Source of the DNA: Cupriavidus cauae
Lineage (GTDB): Bacteria; Pseudomonadota; Gammaproteobacteria; Burkholderiales; Burkholderiaceae
DNA: 64,000 nt
Assembly: GCF_008632125.1 (NCBI RefSeq)
Contig: NZ_VWRN01000053.1
Location: forward strand, 496,001-560,000
Direction of reading: 5' to 3'
Both the position numbers and the translations under genes were made by a program. Positions 1 through 8,966 of this stretch are shown in pieces. The notes beneath the pieces were generated by a model. That model was given only the letters and a program-made list of their open reading frames with translations, was not told the DNA's origin and searched no databases. How positions within the stretch are numbered: the stretch's first letter is position 1; each line of letters opens with the position of its first letter.

Positions 1-862
1 CGTGCCCATCGATGCGCGCGCCGCGGTCTCCGTCGTCGACGATGCCGGCCAGACCATCACGCTGGTGCAGCCGGCGCGCCGCATCGTGTCGCTGGCCCCG
101 CATGTCACGGAGATGCTGTTCGCTGCGGGGGGCGGCGACCGCATCGTCGGCACCGTGAACTACAGCGACTACCCGCCCGAGGCGCGCGCAATCGTGCGGG
201 TCGGCGACAACAAGGCGCTCGATCTCGAACGCATCGCGGCACTGAAGCCCGACCTGATCGTGGTCTGGCGGCATGGCAACGCGCAGAAGCAGACCGAACG
301 GCTGCGCGCGCTGGGCCTGCCGCTGTTCCACAGCGAGCCGCGGCGCTTGATGGCGGTGCCCGACAACATCGAGAAGCTGGGCGTGCTGCTCGGCACCGGC
401 CCGACCGCGCACGCCGCGGCCGAACGGCTGCGCGCGCGCATTGCCGCGCTGGGCAAGGCCCACGCTGCGCGTCCGCCGGTGTCGGTGTTCTATCAGGTCT
501 GGCAGCAACCGCTGATGACGCTGAACGGCCAGCATATGGTCAGCGACATGCTGGCGCTGTGCGGCGGCCGCAATGTGTTCGCCGACGAGACGCCGCTGGT
601 GCCGACGATTTCGGTGGAAGCGGTACTCGCGCGCAATCCCGAGGCGATGATCACGGCCAGCATGGGCGCGACGCAGTCGGACCGGCCGCTGGCGGATTTC
701 GCGCAATGGCAGCGCTGGCAGCAGCTGACGGCGGTGGCGCGCGGCAACTTGTTCACGATCGACGGCGATCTCATCAATCGGGCCGGACCGCGCGCCATCG
801 ATGCGGCGGAGATCCTGTGCCGCCAGCTGGAGATCGCGCGAAGCCGGCGGCCTGCGCAGTAG
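1..862 (+). CDS. btuF: Periplasmic cobalamin-binding protein BtuF (5' end cut by window edge)
   Basis: The reading frame is open from the left edge, so the start and signal peptide lie outside the window. The visible 286 residues match the periplasmic binding fold of BtuF/FecB proteins: an early RRIVSLAPHVTEMLFA segment, then NYSDYPPEA and a region ending LKPDLIVVW, typical of helical-backbone B12 or siderophore binding proteins. It would deliver cobalamin to the BtuCD permease encoded on the opposite strand nearby. It converges on cobC with about 160 bases between them that hold only short direct repeats of a tttgtgcgtcgg type. B12 rather than siderophore specificity is inferred from the neighbouring riboswitch-controlled operon. 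Confidence 0.85.
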   Translation, partial: VPIDARAAVSVVDDAGQTITLVQPARRIVSLAPHVTEMLFAAGGGDRIVGTVNYSDYPPEARAIVRVGDNKALDLERIAALKPDLIVVWRHGNAQKQTERLRALGLPLFHSEPRRLMAVPDNIEKLGVLLGTGPTAHAAAERLRARIAALGKAHAARPPVSVFYQVWQQPLMTLNGQHMVSDMLALCGGRNVFADETPLVPTISVEAVLARNPEAMITASMGATQSDRPLADFAQWQRWQQLTAVARGNLFTIDGDLINRAGPRAIDAAEILCRQLEIARSRRPAQ

Positions 863-1025
863 CGCGGCGCCGGGGCGGCCGCCGCCCGGCCCGCTCTGCG
901 TCCCCCGCTGCGTCGGTCTCTGCGGTCTACCTGTGGGTCGGCTTGCGACGGCTATGCACGGTTATGCGTCGACCTTTGTGTCGGCTTTGTGCGTCGGCTT
1001 TGTGCGTAGGGCTGTGCATCGTCCC

Positions 1026-1703
1026 TCAGCCGACCGTACGGTTCCACCACAACAGGCGCGCCGGCCGCACCGCGCCCGGATCGAGCCGGAAGCCGCAGCT
1101 GGCGCCCCAGCCGAGCTGCCAGTCGAGCGTGTCGGACAGCGGCAGGCCCAGCCAATGCGCCGCGAGCATCCGCATCGGGCCGGCGTGGCCGACCACCCAC
1201 AGGCATGATTCAGGCTCGGGCTCTGACACGGACGCGGACGCGGACGCGAGCACGGAAGGAGACGCTTGCAGCGAATCGGCCCACCCGGCCACGCGGGCGT
1301 ATGCCCTGCGCGCCGATTCGCCGCCATGCGGGCAGGCATCCATCAGGTCTGCCGCCCACTGATCGAGCCTCTCCCGCGGCACCGCATCCCAGCGCTGCCC
1401 TTCCCAGGCGCCGAAGTCGAGTTCGTGCAGCCGGGCATCGCTGTCGATCGTCAGCGCCGTTCCACCGGCTTGCGTCATGAACGCCTGTGCGATGCGCTGC
1501 GCGGTAGCGCGAGCGCGCTGCGCGGGGCTGCAGACGATCCGCGCCGGTGGCGGCACACCGTTGGCGCGAGCCGCCGCCGATGCGGCATTCAGGATCGCAT
1601 CGGCCGGCGGCGACATCGGCTCGACCAGCGGCAGATCCAGCCGCCCATAGCAGACCCCATCGTCAACCGCGGGATGCGCGTGCCGGATCAGGACCAGATC
1701 CAT
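1026..1703 (-). CDS. cobC: Alpha-ribazole phosphatase-like histidine phosphatase
   Basis: A 225-residue histidine-phosphatase (phosphoglycerate mutase fold) protein. The N-terminal motif LVLIRHAH (catalytic His near residue 8) and the C-terminal VVGHAGPM give the two active-site histidines. In the cobalamin pathway CobC removes the phosphate from alpha-ribazole phosphate or adenosylcobalamin phosphate, the last steps of nucleotide-loop assembly. The start at 1703 overlaps the end of cobS by 16 bases, indicating translational coupling as last gene of the operon. A Ser/Ala/Glu/Pro insertion (ASASASVSEPEPE), encoded by 6-base repeats around 1226-1258, precedes the second histidine motif and looks like an expanded loop. 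Specificity is assigned from context. Confidence 0.85.
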   Translation of the reverse strand: MDLVLIRHAHPAVDDGVCYGRLDLPLVEPMSPPADAILNAASAAARANGVPPPARIVCSPAQRARATAQRIAQAFMTQAGGTALTIDSDARLHELDFGAWEGQRWDAVPRERLDQWAADLMDACPHGGESARRAYARVAGWADSLQASPSVLASASASVSEPEPESCLWVVGHAGPMRMLAAHWLGLPLSDTLDWQLGWGASCGFRLDPGAVRPARLLWWNRTVG

Positions 1704-2521
1704 GCCGCCGCCAGCAGATAGATCAGCAGTTCGCCGAGCTGCTGCGCCATGCCGAGACAGTCGCCGGTATAGCCGCCGATGCGGCGCACGAAATAGCGCC
1801 CAAGAACCAGCCGCAGCAGCGCCAGCGCGGCGATAGCCGCGACACCGAAGCCGGGCGCGACGGCCAGCAGCGGCAGCGCGCCGCAGGCGAGCACCAGCGC
1901 CAGGCCGCGCGGCGACAGCCGCTGCGCGACCGGCTTGGCCTTGCCCTCGGGACGCACGTAGTCGAGCGTCGCCAGATAGCTGACCGCCATCGCACGGCTG
2001 GCGGCATGCGCGGCCACCAGCACCAGCAGCAATTCGCGCAGCCCGCCGCGCTGGCCGAGCGCCAGCAGCAGTTGCCATTTCAGCAGCAGGGCCAGCACCA
2101 GCGCCAGCGCACCGAAGGTACCGATGCGCGAGTCGTGCATGATGCGCAGCACGTCCTCGCGCCGGTAGCCGCCGCCGAAGGCATCGACGCAGTCGGCCAG
2201 GCCGTCCTCGTGGAAGGCCCCGGTCAGCAGCAGCGTGGCGCCGATGCCGATCAGCACCGCGACCGCGGGCGGCCACAGCAGCCACGCGGCCAGCGTCGCC
2301 AGCGCGCCAATGGCGCCGACCATCAGGCCGACCAGCGGGAAATAGCGGGCGGCGGCATGCAGATAGTGCGGGGCGAAGCCGACCCAGGCCGGCACCGGCA
2401 CGCGGGTGAAATAGCCGACCGCGGTCAGCAGGTAGCGCAGCTCGTCGCAGGCGCGGTGCAACAGGGGATGGGCCGGCCGCCGCGGCGGCGCGGGCGTGGG
2501 CTCGGTCGGCATCGTCGTCAT
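1688..2521 (-). CDS. cobS: Adenosylcobinamide-GDP ribazoletransferase (cobalamin synthase)
   Basis: A 277-residue, strongly hydrophobic polytopic inner-membrane protein. CobS joins adenosylcobinamide-GDP to alpha-ribazole (or its phosphate) to form adenosylcobalamin (phosphate). Recognisable family features are YFTRVPVP near residue 40, the acidic segment GAFHEDGLADCVDAFGGG near 110-125 that binds Mg2+, and the following DSRIGTFGALAL. Length agrees with the family (about 250-280). The start ATG at 2521 lies 29 bases downstream of the cobT stop; a second in-frame ATG three codons later is equally possible. The 3' end overlaps cobC. Confidence 0.95.
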   Translation of the reverse strand: MTTMPTEPTPAPPRRPAHPLLHRACDELRYLLTAVGYFTRVPVPAWVGFAPHYLHAAARYFPLVGLMVGAIGALATLAAWLLWPPAVAVLIGIGATLLLTGAFHEDGLADCVDAFGGGYRREDVLRIMHDSRIGTFGALALVLALLLKWQLLLALGQRGGLRELLLVLVAAHAASRAMAVSYLATLDYVRPEGKAKPVAQRLSPRGLALVLACGALPLLAVAPGFGVAAIAALALLRLVLGRYFVRRIGGYTGDCLGMAQQLGELLIYLLAAAWIWS

Positions 2522-2550
2522 GGGCGGAAGGCGGAGAGGATGGCGCGAGT

Positions 2551-3708
2551 CTATCGCGCGGACGCGTCGGCGCCGTCGTTCGCGTCCGCGGTCGCGCTGG
2601 CCGTGCTGACACCCGCCGCGCCGAAGGTCGCCATCTCGCGCAGGAAGGCCACCGCCGATACCACCAGCGGATACGCCAGCGCGGCGCCGCTACCCTCGCC
2701 CAGCCGCAGGTCCAGCGCCAGCAGCGGCCGCGCGCCGAAGTGCTCGAGCAGCGCGCGATGGCCCTGCTCGTGCGAGCAGTGCGAGAACACGCAGTACGGC
2801 AACACCTTGGGATCGAGGCGGCTGGCAACCAGCAGCGCCGCCGACGCGATGAAGCCGTCGACGAGGATCACCATGCGCTGCGACGCCGCGGCGAGGAAGG
2901 CGCCCGCCATCATCGCGATCTCGAAGCCGCCCAGGGCGGCCAGGGCATCGAGTGGTTCCACCGCATCGGCATGCCGCGCCAGCGCGCGCTCGAGCAGCGC
3001 CAGCTTGCGCGCGAGCCCGGCATCGTCCAGGCCGGTGCCGCGCCCGACGCAGGCGGCGATCGGCAGGCCGGTCAGCCGGCTGACCAGACAGGCGGCGGCC
3101 GAGGTATTGCCGATGCCCATCTCGCCAAAGCCGATCACATTGGTGCCCTGCGCGGCATGGTGCATCACGCGCGCGACGCCCGCCGCCAGCGCGGCCTCGG
3201 CCTGCTCGCGCCGCATCGCCGGTTCGTCGACGAAGTTGCGCGTGCCCGCATCGATGCGGCAGTCCACCAGACCCTGTGCCACGCCCGGCGGCACGCGCAC
3301 GCCGGCATCGACCACCTCGAGCGCCATGCCGTGCTGGCGCGCGAACACATTGATCGCCGCGCCGCCGGCGGCAAAATTGCGGACCATCTGCACGGTGACG
3401 TCGGCCGGATAGGCGCTGACGCCGGCATCGGCGATGCCATGGTCGGCGGCAAACACGATCATCGCCGGGCGCCGCAGTTCGGGACGTGCGCTGCGCTGGA
3501 TCAGCCCGATCTGCAGGGCCAGCGATTCCAGCCGGCCGAGCGCGCCGAGCGGCTTGGTCTTGTCGTCGATGGCCGCCTGCAGCGTCGGACGCAGCGCCTC
3601 GTCCAGCGGTGCGATCGTAGGGAACGCGAAGTGCGAATCGGTGTTCAAGGCGGTGTTCGATGCGGTGTTCGATGCGGTGTTCGGCACGGTGTTGGATACG
3701 GACGTCAT
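2551..3708 (-). CDS. cobT: Nicotinate-nucleotide--dimethylbenzimidazole phosphoribosyltransferase
   Basis: A 385-residue cytosolic enzyme that activates the lower ligand, making alpha-ribazole phosphate from dimethylbenzimidazole and nicotinate mononucleotide. Family motifs are visible: [33 protein letters not shown], and the C-terminal [10 protein letters not shown] whose glutamate (about residue 338) corresponds to the catalytic base of CobT enzymes. The protein is longer than the usual 350 because the first 25 residues are an Asn/Thr/Ser repeat ([14 protein letters not shown]) encoded by tandem copies of a gcggtgttcgat-type 12-mer near 3646-3695. A start after this repeat cannot be excluded, but no in-frame ATG is found before the conserved domain. 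It starts three bases after the cobO stop. Confidence 0.95.
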   Translation of the reverse strand: MTSVSNTVPNTASNTASNTALNTDSHFAFPTIAPLDEALRPTLQAAIDDKTKPLGALGRLESLALQIGLIQRSARPELRRPAMIVFAADHGIADAGVSAYPADVTVQMVRNFAAGGAAINVFARQHGMALEVVDAGVRVPPGVAQGLVDCRIDAGTRNFVDEPAMRREQAEAALAAGVARVMHHAAQGTNVIGFGEMGIGNTSAAACLVSRLTGLPIAACVGRGTGLDDAGLARKLALLERALARHADAVEPLDALAALGGFEIAMMAGAFLAAASQRMVILVDGFIASAALLVASRLDPKVLPYCVFSHCSHEQGHRALLEHFGARPLLALDLRLGEGSGAALAYPLVVSAVAFLREMATFGAAGVSTASATADANDGADASAR

Positions 3709-3711
3709 GGC

Positions 3712-4404
3712 TTACATCTCGATGCCGCGCTGGGCCTTGATGCCCTGCTGGAACGCATGCTTGACCGGCGTCATCTCGGTGACGGTATCGGCCGCCTCGA
3801 TCAGCGCGGGCGGCGCGCCGCGGCCGGTGATCACCACATGCTGCATGGGCGGACGCGCGCGCAAATCGGCGATCACGGTATCGACGTCCAGATAGTGCAG
3901 CTTCAGCGCGATATTCAGTTCGTCGAGCAGCACCAGCCCGATCGACGGGTCGCGCAGCAGCCCGCGCGCGACCTCCCACGCGGCCTCGGCCTTGGCCACA
4001 TCGCGCGCGCGGTCCTGGGTCTCCCAGGTATAGCCCTCGCCCATCACGTGGAAGCGGCATTGCTCGGGAAAACGCCGCAGGAACATCTCCTCGCCGCTGG
4101 GAAACGCGCCCTTGATGAACTGCACCACGCCGGCCTGCATGCCGTGGCCGAGCGCGCGGATCACCATGCCGAAGCCCGAGCTCGACTTGCCCTTGCCGTT
4201 GCCGGTGGTGATCACGATCACGCCGCGCTCGTCCTGCGCGGCGGCGATCTTCGCGTCGACCACCGCCTTCTTGCGGACCATGCGGGCCTTGTGGCGTTCG
4301 TCGCGGCCGTCGATGTCGTTGCGGCCATCGATCGCGTTGCTGCCGCTGCTGCCGTTGTTGTCGTTATTGCCGTGGTTCTCGTTGTCGTCGTGGTCGGTTG
4401 TCAT
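3712..4404 (-). CDS. cobO: Corrinoid adenosyltransferase CobO/BtuR type
   Basis: A 230-residue protein of the CobA/CobO/BtuR family, which transfers the adenosyl group of ATP to the reduced cobalt of corrinoids. The P-loop GNGKGKSSS (residues about 68-76) and the downstream VLLDELNIAL and HVVITGRGAP segments are diagnostic. The start at 4404 is chosen because the longer frame to 4449 would overlap the end of btuD and adds residues not seen in the family. Even so, residues 4-35 are an extra Asn/Asp/Gly/Ser-rich leader (NENHGNNDNNGSS and so on) before the usual family start at RHKARMVRKKAVVDAK. This leader is probably disordered. Confidence 0.93.
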   Translation of the reverse strand: MTTDHDDNENHGNNDNNGSSGSNAIDGRNDIDGRDERHKARMVRKKAVVDAKIAAAQDERGVIVITTGNGKGKSSSGFGMVIRALGHGMQAGVVQFIKGAFPSGEEMFLRRFPEQCRFHVMGEGYTWETQDRARDVAKAEAAWEVARGLLRDPSIGLVLLDELNIALKLHYLDVDTVIADLRARPPMQHVVITGRGAPPALIEAADTVTEMTPVKHAFQQGIKAQRGIEM

Positions 4405-4435
4405 GGCGGTAAGCGGTAAGCGGCGCGGCCGTGCC

Positions 4436-5260
4436 TCAGGCCGGACCATTGGCGATCAACGCCGTATGCGCGCCCTGCGCGACGGCGACGATCGGCGTGC
4501 GCAGCGCGCGCGAGCAGTGGGCGGGCGTCAGAATCTCGTCGGCCGGGCCGTGCAGGCAGCTGCCGTCCTCGGCCATCAGCAGCGCGTGCGTGGCATAGCG
4601 GCGCGCCAGGTTCAGGTCATGCAGGATCAGCATCGCGGCATGGCGGCCGGCGCGCGTCAGGCGCGCGAGCGTGTCCAGCACCAGGATCTGATGGCGTAGG
4701 TCCAGATGCGCCAGCGGTTCGTCGAGCAGCAGCAGCGGCGCCTGCTGCGCCAGCACCGCGGCCAGCGACACCCGTTGGCGCTCGCCGCCGGACAGCGTCA
4801 GCACGTCGCGGCCGGCCAGCCCGGACAGGTCGAGCGCTTCGAGCAGCGCGGCCACCACCGCGTCGTCGTCGCGGCCGCTCCAGCCCCATCCCGACAGATG
4901 CGGGTGGCGGCCGACGGCGACCGCGTCGTGCACGGTCATCGAGAAGGTGTCGTGAATGGCCTGCGGCAGGTAGGCGCGCTGCCTGGCCAGGACCTCGGGC
5001 CGCTGGCGCGCCAGCGTGGCCAGCGGCTCGCCGTCGAGACGGACTTCGCCGCGCTCGGCAGGGCGCAGCCCGGCGAGCACCGCCATCAGCGTCGATTTGC
5101 CGACGCCGTTGGGGCCGAGCACGCACCACAGCTCGCCCGGCCGCATGGTGAAGTCGAGCGCGTCGAACAGCGTCTTGCCGCCCGCGCGCAAGCCCAGACC
5201 GTGCAGGGACAGCCGCGGGCAAGGCACGGTGGGGACGGTCCAGTCGGCGGCGGTCGTCAT
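4436..5260 (-). CDS. btuD: Cobalamin ABC transporter ATP-binding protein
   Basis: A 274-residue ABC ATPase of the FecE/BtuD type. Walker A is GPNGVGKST (residues 49-57), the signature is LSGGE (157-161), and Walker B is LLLLDEP with the catalytic glutamate near residue 182, followed by the D-loop and the switch histidine in LILHDLNLA. It would power BtuC-mediated import of vitamin B12 from the periplasm. It begins 10 bases after btuC and lies in the riboswitch-led operon, which is the reason for naming B12 rather than a siderophore as substrate. Confidence 0.9.
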   Translation of the reverse strand: MTTAADWTVPTVPCPRLSLHGLGLRAGGKTLFDALDFTMRPGELWCVLGPNGVGKSTLMAVLAGLRPAERGEVRLDGEPLATLARQRPEVLARQRAYLPQAIHDTFSMTVHDAVAVGRHPHLSGWGWSGRDDDAVVAALLEALDLSGLAGRDVLTLSGGERQRVSLAAVLAQQAPLLLLDEPLAHLDLRHQILVLDTLARLTRAGRHAAMLILHDLNLARRYATHALLMAEDGSCLHGPADEILTPAHCSRALRTPIVAVAQGAHTALIANGPA

Positions 5261-5270
5261 TGCGGATCCT

Positions 5271-6359
5271 TCATCGGGGCCGGCGCAGCAGCAGGAACAG
5301 GAAGGTCGGCACGCCGAGCAGCGCCGTGATGACGCCGACCGGCAATTGCGCCGGCGCGATCACGGTCCGCGCGATCAGGTCCGCCGCCATCAGCAGCGTG
5401 CCGCCCAGCAGCGCCGCGGCGGGCAACAGCAGGCGCTGGTCGTTGCCCCAGGCGAGCCGCACCAGATGCGGCACCACCAGCCCGACGAAGCCGATCGAGC
5501 CGGCCGTGGTGATGGCCGCCGCAATCGACAGCGAGGCCACCAGGTAGGCCGACAGGCGTACCCGGCCGACGCGCACGCCCAGCGACTGGGCCACGGTCTC
5601 GCCGAGCAGCATCACGTTCAGCGCGCGCGCCATCGGCAGCGTCAGCAGCAGCGCCAGCACCAGCGTGCCGAGCGCGAGCCCGTAGCTGGCGGTGCCGCCC
5701 AGATCGCCGGTCAGCCAGAACAGCATGCCGCGCAGCCGGCCCTCGGGCGCGATGCTCAGGATCAGCGTGATGACCGCCCCCCAGCCCGCGGCCAGGATCA
5801 CGCCGGTCAGCAGCAGCCGCGAGCCCGCCTCATGATGGCCGCCCTGGACCTGGGGATGCAGCAGATCGCGCCGCGCCAGCGTGGCGACCAGCACCATCGA
5901 CACCAGCGCGCCGCCGGCGGCGCCGGCCTGCACGGTCCACAGCGGCGCCAGCGCCAGCATCGCCAGCAACGCACCGGTGGCCGCGCCGCCCGACACGCCG
6001 AGCACATAGGGCTCGGCCAGCGGATTGCGCAGCAGCACCTGCATCAGCGCGCCGGACAGCGCCAGCAGTCCGCCGCAGGCGAACGCGGCCGCGGCGCGCG
6101 GCAGCCGCAGCTCGCGCACGATGGCCACGGCGGTCTGGCTGGCCCCGTCGGAATCGCCCGATGCATCGGTCAGCCCGAACAGCGCGTGCCAGACCTCGCT
6201 CGGCGACAGGCCGACGCTGCCGACCGCCAGCGACAGCAGGAACACCGCCACGGCGGCACCGGCCAGCAGCGCGCACACGGCCAGCGCGCGCCGCATCTCA
6301 GCGGCGCCGCGCATCGAACTGCCTGCCGTCGTGCCCGCCGACGCCGCGGTCCGCATCAT
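5271..6359 (-). CDS. btuC: Cobalamin ABC transporter permease (FecCD family)
   Basis: A 362-residue inner-membrane permease of the FecCD/BtuC family with about ten predicted hydrophobic helices. Typical motifs are LRLPRAAAAFACGGLLALSG near residues 90-110, NPLAEPYVLGVSGGA, and the closing GFVGLVVPHLVRL followed by RTVIAPAQLPVGVITALLG. The first 20 residues before MRRALAVCALL are atypical, so the true start may be the internal ATG at about residue 22. It sits between btuB (24-base gap) and btuD (10-base gap). Confidence 0.9.
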   Translation of the reverse strand: MMRTAASAGTTAGSSMRGAAEMRRALAVCALLAGAAVAVFLLSLAVGSVGLSPSEVWHALFGLTDASGDSDGASQTAVAIVRELRLPRAAAAFACGGLLALSGALMQVLLRNPLAEPYVLGVSGGAATGALLAMLALAPLWTVQAGAAGGALVSMVLVATLARRDLLHPQVQGGHHEAGSRLLLTGVILAAGWGAVITLILSIAPEGRLRGMLFWLTGDLGGTASYGLALGTLVLALLLTLPMARALNVMLLGETVAQSLGVRVGRVRLSAYLVASLSIAAAITTAGSIGFVGLVVPHLVRLAWGNDQRLLLPAAALLGGTLLMAADLIARTVIAPAQLPVGVITALLGVPTFLFLLLRRPR

Positions 6360-6383
6360 GGTCCCTGGTTCCGGCGATGCCGC

Positions 6384-8393
6384 TTAGCGCTGGCGCCAGC
6401 CGAGCGTGATGAAGCCTGCCCGGCCCTGCGTGTTGTAGGGATAGGCCAGCTGGTAGTCCTTGTCGAACAGATTCTCGACGCGGGCGGCGATGAACCATTG
6501 CTTGTCGATGTTGTAGCGCGCGTTGAGGTTGACGATACCGTATCCGCCCAGCGTGCGCGAGCCGCTGTCCCGGCGCGACGACGACACGATCCACTGTCCG
6601 CCGAAGCGCCAGTTGCCGATATCGCGGCCCAGGTCCAGCGCCGCATGCCGGCGCGCGCGGCGCATCAGCTGCGTGCCGGTCTGCTCATCGACCGGATTCT
6701 GCATCGTGACGCTGGCGGTCACGTCGGTGCCGAGCAGGCGCGCGCGCCATGACGCCTCGACGCCCTCGACCTTGGCGCTGCTGACGTTCTGCGCCAGGAA
6801 CAGGCCATTGGGCTGCAGCGCGGACGTGATCAGGTTGTCGTATTGCGTGCGGAAGGCCGTCACGCGCAGCAGGCCGGCGCCCTTGCTGTCGTACTGCGCG
6901 CCGATCTCGACCGAGCGCGCCCGCTCCGGCTGCAGGTTCGGCTGGCCATAGTTCGGGTAGTACAGCTCGTTGAAGGTCGGCGCGCGGAACGCGTTGCTGG
7001 CGTTCGCAAGCAGCTTGAACTGCTCGGTCACGTAGTAGCCGTAGCCGGCGAAATAGCTGCCCTTGTCGCCGAAGTCCGAATAGTGGTCGTTGCGCAGGTT
7101 CAGCTGCAGCTGGTGCTTGCCGATGCGGCCGTCGTAGCCTCCGAACACCGACACCACGTTGCGGCTCGGCGCGGCGTACGAGTTCGAGTCGAACTGCTGC
7201 TGCAGATATTCGGTGCCGAACATCAGCTGATGGCCCTTGGCCAGCGCGTATTCGTTCTGCCAGGTGAACTGGCGCGTGCGGGTCTTGAAGCGGCTGTCGA
7301 ACACGCCGTTGAGCGTGTTGTCGCTGTCGTCCTCGCTTTGCGCGACCTTGAAGCGCGTGGTCCAGTCCGGAGCCAGCTTCCCGTTGACGAAGGCCGACAG
7401 CGTATAGAGCTCGCTGTCGCTGCGCCAGTCGTCGGTGGGCCGCCCGAAGGTGCTGTCGTACGACAGCTTGCTCTTGCTGTAGTAGGCCGCGACGCCCGCC
7501 TCCCAGTCCGCGCTGAAGCGATGCTTGATCTGGCCCGATACGCTCTTGTTCTCGTACGGGTTGTCGTTCGGATTGGCGCGCGGCTGCAGGCGCGTGTTCA
7601 CCGCGGAGAAGCCGTCGGTCTTGAAGATCGAGCCGGTCAGGTTGAACGAGGTGTCGCCGACCTGGCCGCCGTACCCCACCGTCGCGCGGCGCGTATTGTC
7701 GCTGCCGTATTCGACCTGGGCGTTGGCCGCGGGCGGCTTGCCGGCGCCGCTCTTGGTGAAGATCTGCACCACGCCGCCGATCGCGTCGGAGCCGTACAGC
7801 GCCGAGACGTTGCCGCGCACCACCTCGACCCGGTCGATCTCGTCGGGCAGGATGTTGGCCAGTTGCGCGGTGCCGCTGCTGGCCGAGGCGATGCGCACGC
7901 CGTCGATCAGGATCAGCGTCTGGTTCGAATTGGCGCCCCGCATGAACAGCGTCGTGTTGGCGCCCATGCCGCCGGTGGCGGCCAGTTCCAGGCCGGCCTG
8001 CGTGCGCAGCAGCGAACGCAGGTCGGGCGCCTGGCTGTTGGCGATCTCCTGCTGCGTGATCACGGTGGTATGGGGCAGCGCCTCGTCCAGCGGCTGCGCG
8101 GTGCGCGTGGCACTGACGACGACCGGCGCCAGCGTGGTGTCCGCCGACGGCGCGGGCTGCTGCGCCAGCGCGGGCCATGCGCACAGCGTGGCGGCGGACA
8201 ACAGCGCGGCCTGCGCGGGCGAGCCGGGGGCGGCGCGCGCAATATCGCCGGCAAGATTGCGGGCAATATCGGCGGCAGGACTGCGGGCAATATCCCCGAC
8301 AAGACGGCGGACGATGGCATGGGCGCGGACGCGCGCAGCGGGGCGCGGGACTGGCAGTGCCAGGCGACGCGACCTCGAAGACGATGAAAGCAT
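6384..8393 (-). CDS. btuB: TonB-dependent vitamin B12 outer-membrane receptor
   Basis: A 669-residue TonB-dependent receptor. After a hydrophobic signal segment ending ALA (about residue 77) comes a TonB-box-like stretch (DTTLAPVVVSATR, 85-97), the plug domain (LILIDGVRI, DEIDRVEVVRG, ALYGSDAIGG) and a long barrel ending in an aromatic/arginine terminus (FITLGWRQR). The start at 8393 is chosen because reading further upstream would enter the cobalamin riboswitch. The N-terminus is odd: about 55 residues precede the signal core and contain the repeated motif GDIAR/ADIAR, from direct repeats near 8233-8310. Regulation by B12 through the leader RNA is strongly supported. Confidence 0.93.
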   Translation of the reverse strand: MLSSSSRSRRLALPVPRPAARVRAHAIVRRLVGDIARSPAADIARNLAGDIARAAPGSPAQAALLSAATLCAWPALAQQPAPSADTTLAPVVVSATRTAQPLDEALPHTTVITQQEIANSQAPDLRSLLRTQAGLELAATGGMGANTTLFMRGANSNQTLILIDGVRIASASSGTAQLANILPDEIDRVEVVRGNVSALYGSDAIGGVVQIFTKSGAGKPPAANAQVEYGSDNTRRATVGYGGQVGDTSFNLTGSIFKTDGFSAVNTRLQPRANPNDNPYENKSVSGQIKHRFSADWEAGVAAYYSKSKLSYDSTFGRPTDDWRSDSELYTLSAFVNGKLAPDWTTRFKVAQSEDDSDNTLNGVFDSRFKTRTRQFTWQNEYALAKGHQLMFGTEYLQQQFDSNSYAAPSRNVVSVFGGYDGRIGKHQLQLNLRNDHYSDFGDKGSYFAGYGYYVTEQFKLLANASNAFRAPTFNELYYPNYGQPNLQPERARSVEIGAQYDSKGAGLLRVTAFRTQYDNLITSALQPNGLFLAQNVSSAKVEGVEASWRARLLGTDVTASVTMQNPVDEQTGTQLMRRARRHAALDLGRDIGNWRFGGQWIVSSSRRDSGSRTLGGYGIVNLNARYNIDKQWFIAARVENLFDKDYQLAYPYNTQGRAGFITLGWRQR

Positions 8394-8487
8394 GGTGCTC
8401 GAGCGGAAGTGATAGCCTGGCCCGTTCCCCCGCGGACCGTCTGGCGGTGAGGCTGCGCGAGCGCGATGGCGACCGGCATGCCCGCAT

Positions 8488-8720
8488 CCAGGCCGGTATC
8501 CGGGCTGGCGATCGGCACCGCCCGCCTTCCCGGACCATCGGTCCAGTGGCATGTGGGGCGGTGAGGCGAAGCCGGCGGGCGTGGAGCCGATCGTGCCGAT
8601 CGGCTCGGGGCGCGGCGGCGATCGCAATCGCTTACCGTTGCGGGGGCAGCACAGGTTGGCCCGGCATCGCGCGGCGGCGTGGCGGACTCCCTGTTTCCCG
8701 TTTAACTGCAATCCGATGGA
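8488..8720 (-). promoter_or_regulatory. Cobalamin (AdoCbl) riboswitch upstream of btuB
   Basis: On the minus strand the conserved aptamer elements appear in order: GGGAAACAGGGA (8688-8699), CTGCCCCCGCAACGGTAAGC (about 8629-8649), GCCACTGG (8543-8550), GGGAAGGCGGG, and the B12 box GCCAGCCCGGATACCGGCC (8491-8509). Spacing fits the class. The roughly 95 bases between the B12 box and the btuB start would hold the expression platform. Ligand binding is expected to reduce btuB operon expression (known for the class). Confidence 0.95.
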
Positions 8721-8752
8721 GACCGGATCGCGAGCACCTGAAAACGCGCGTG

Positions 8753-8781
8753 AGTGTAGGCAGTTTGGCGGCCCCCGTCAA
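8753..8781 (-). promoter_or_regulatory. Sigma70-type promoter for the riboswitch-btuB operon
   Basis: Minus-strand -35 TTGACG (8776-8781), a 17-base spacer and -10 TACACT (8753-8758). Transcription would start near 8746, about 25 bases before the first conserved riboswitch element, which is the expected geometry. Confidence 0.75.
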
Positions 8782-8925
8782 ATTGGCGGCGCCCTCGGCC
8801 CATTGCGCTGCAGCGTGCCCCTGGGGTGCGCTCATTGAGGCCATTGGCCGACGATCGATGCAACTTCGAGGGGAATGCACGGTCACAATCGCTTCCCGCA
8901 GTGATGACGCGGACCATGCATCGGC

Positions 8926-8931
8926 TAGAAT
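8926..8931 (+). promoter_or_regulatory. -10 element of the zapB-like/zapA promoter
   Basis: A good -10 hexamer, TAGAAT, lies 35 bases before the first ATG of the zapB-like gene. No strong -35 is seen at 17 bases (gatgac). The stretch 8782-8925 between the two divergent promoters shows nothing further. Confidence 0.5.
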
Positions 8932-8966
8932 CCCGTTACCTGACACCCTGAGAACACGACAGGCCC

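Noticed and set aside
1547-3412. Long open frames antisense to cobS/cobT and many similar ones elsewhere
   Set aside because: They are mirror frames of clear genes in GC-rich DNA, with Arg/Gln/His-rich translations and no motifs.
8394-8711. Extension of btuB to a start at 8711
   Set aside because: The extra 106 codons would lie across the conserved cobalamin riboswitch and its B12 box; the extension has no family similarity.
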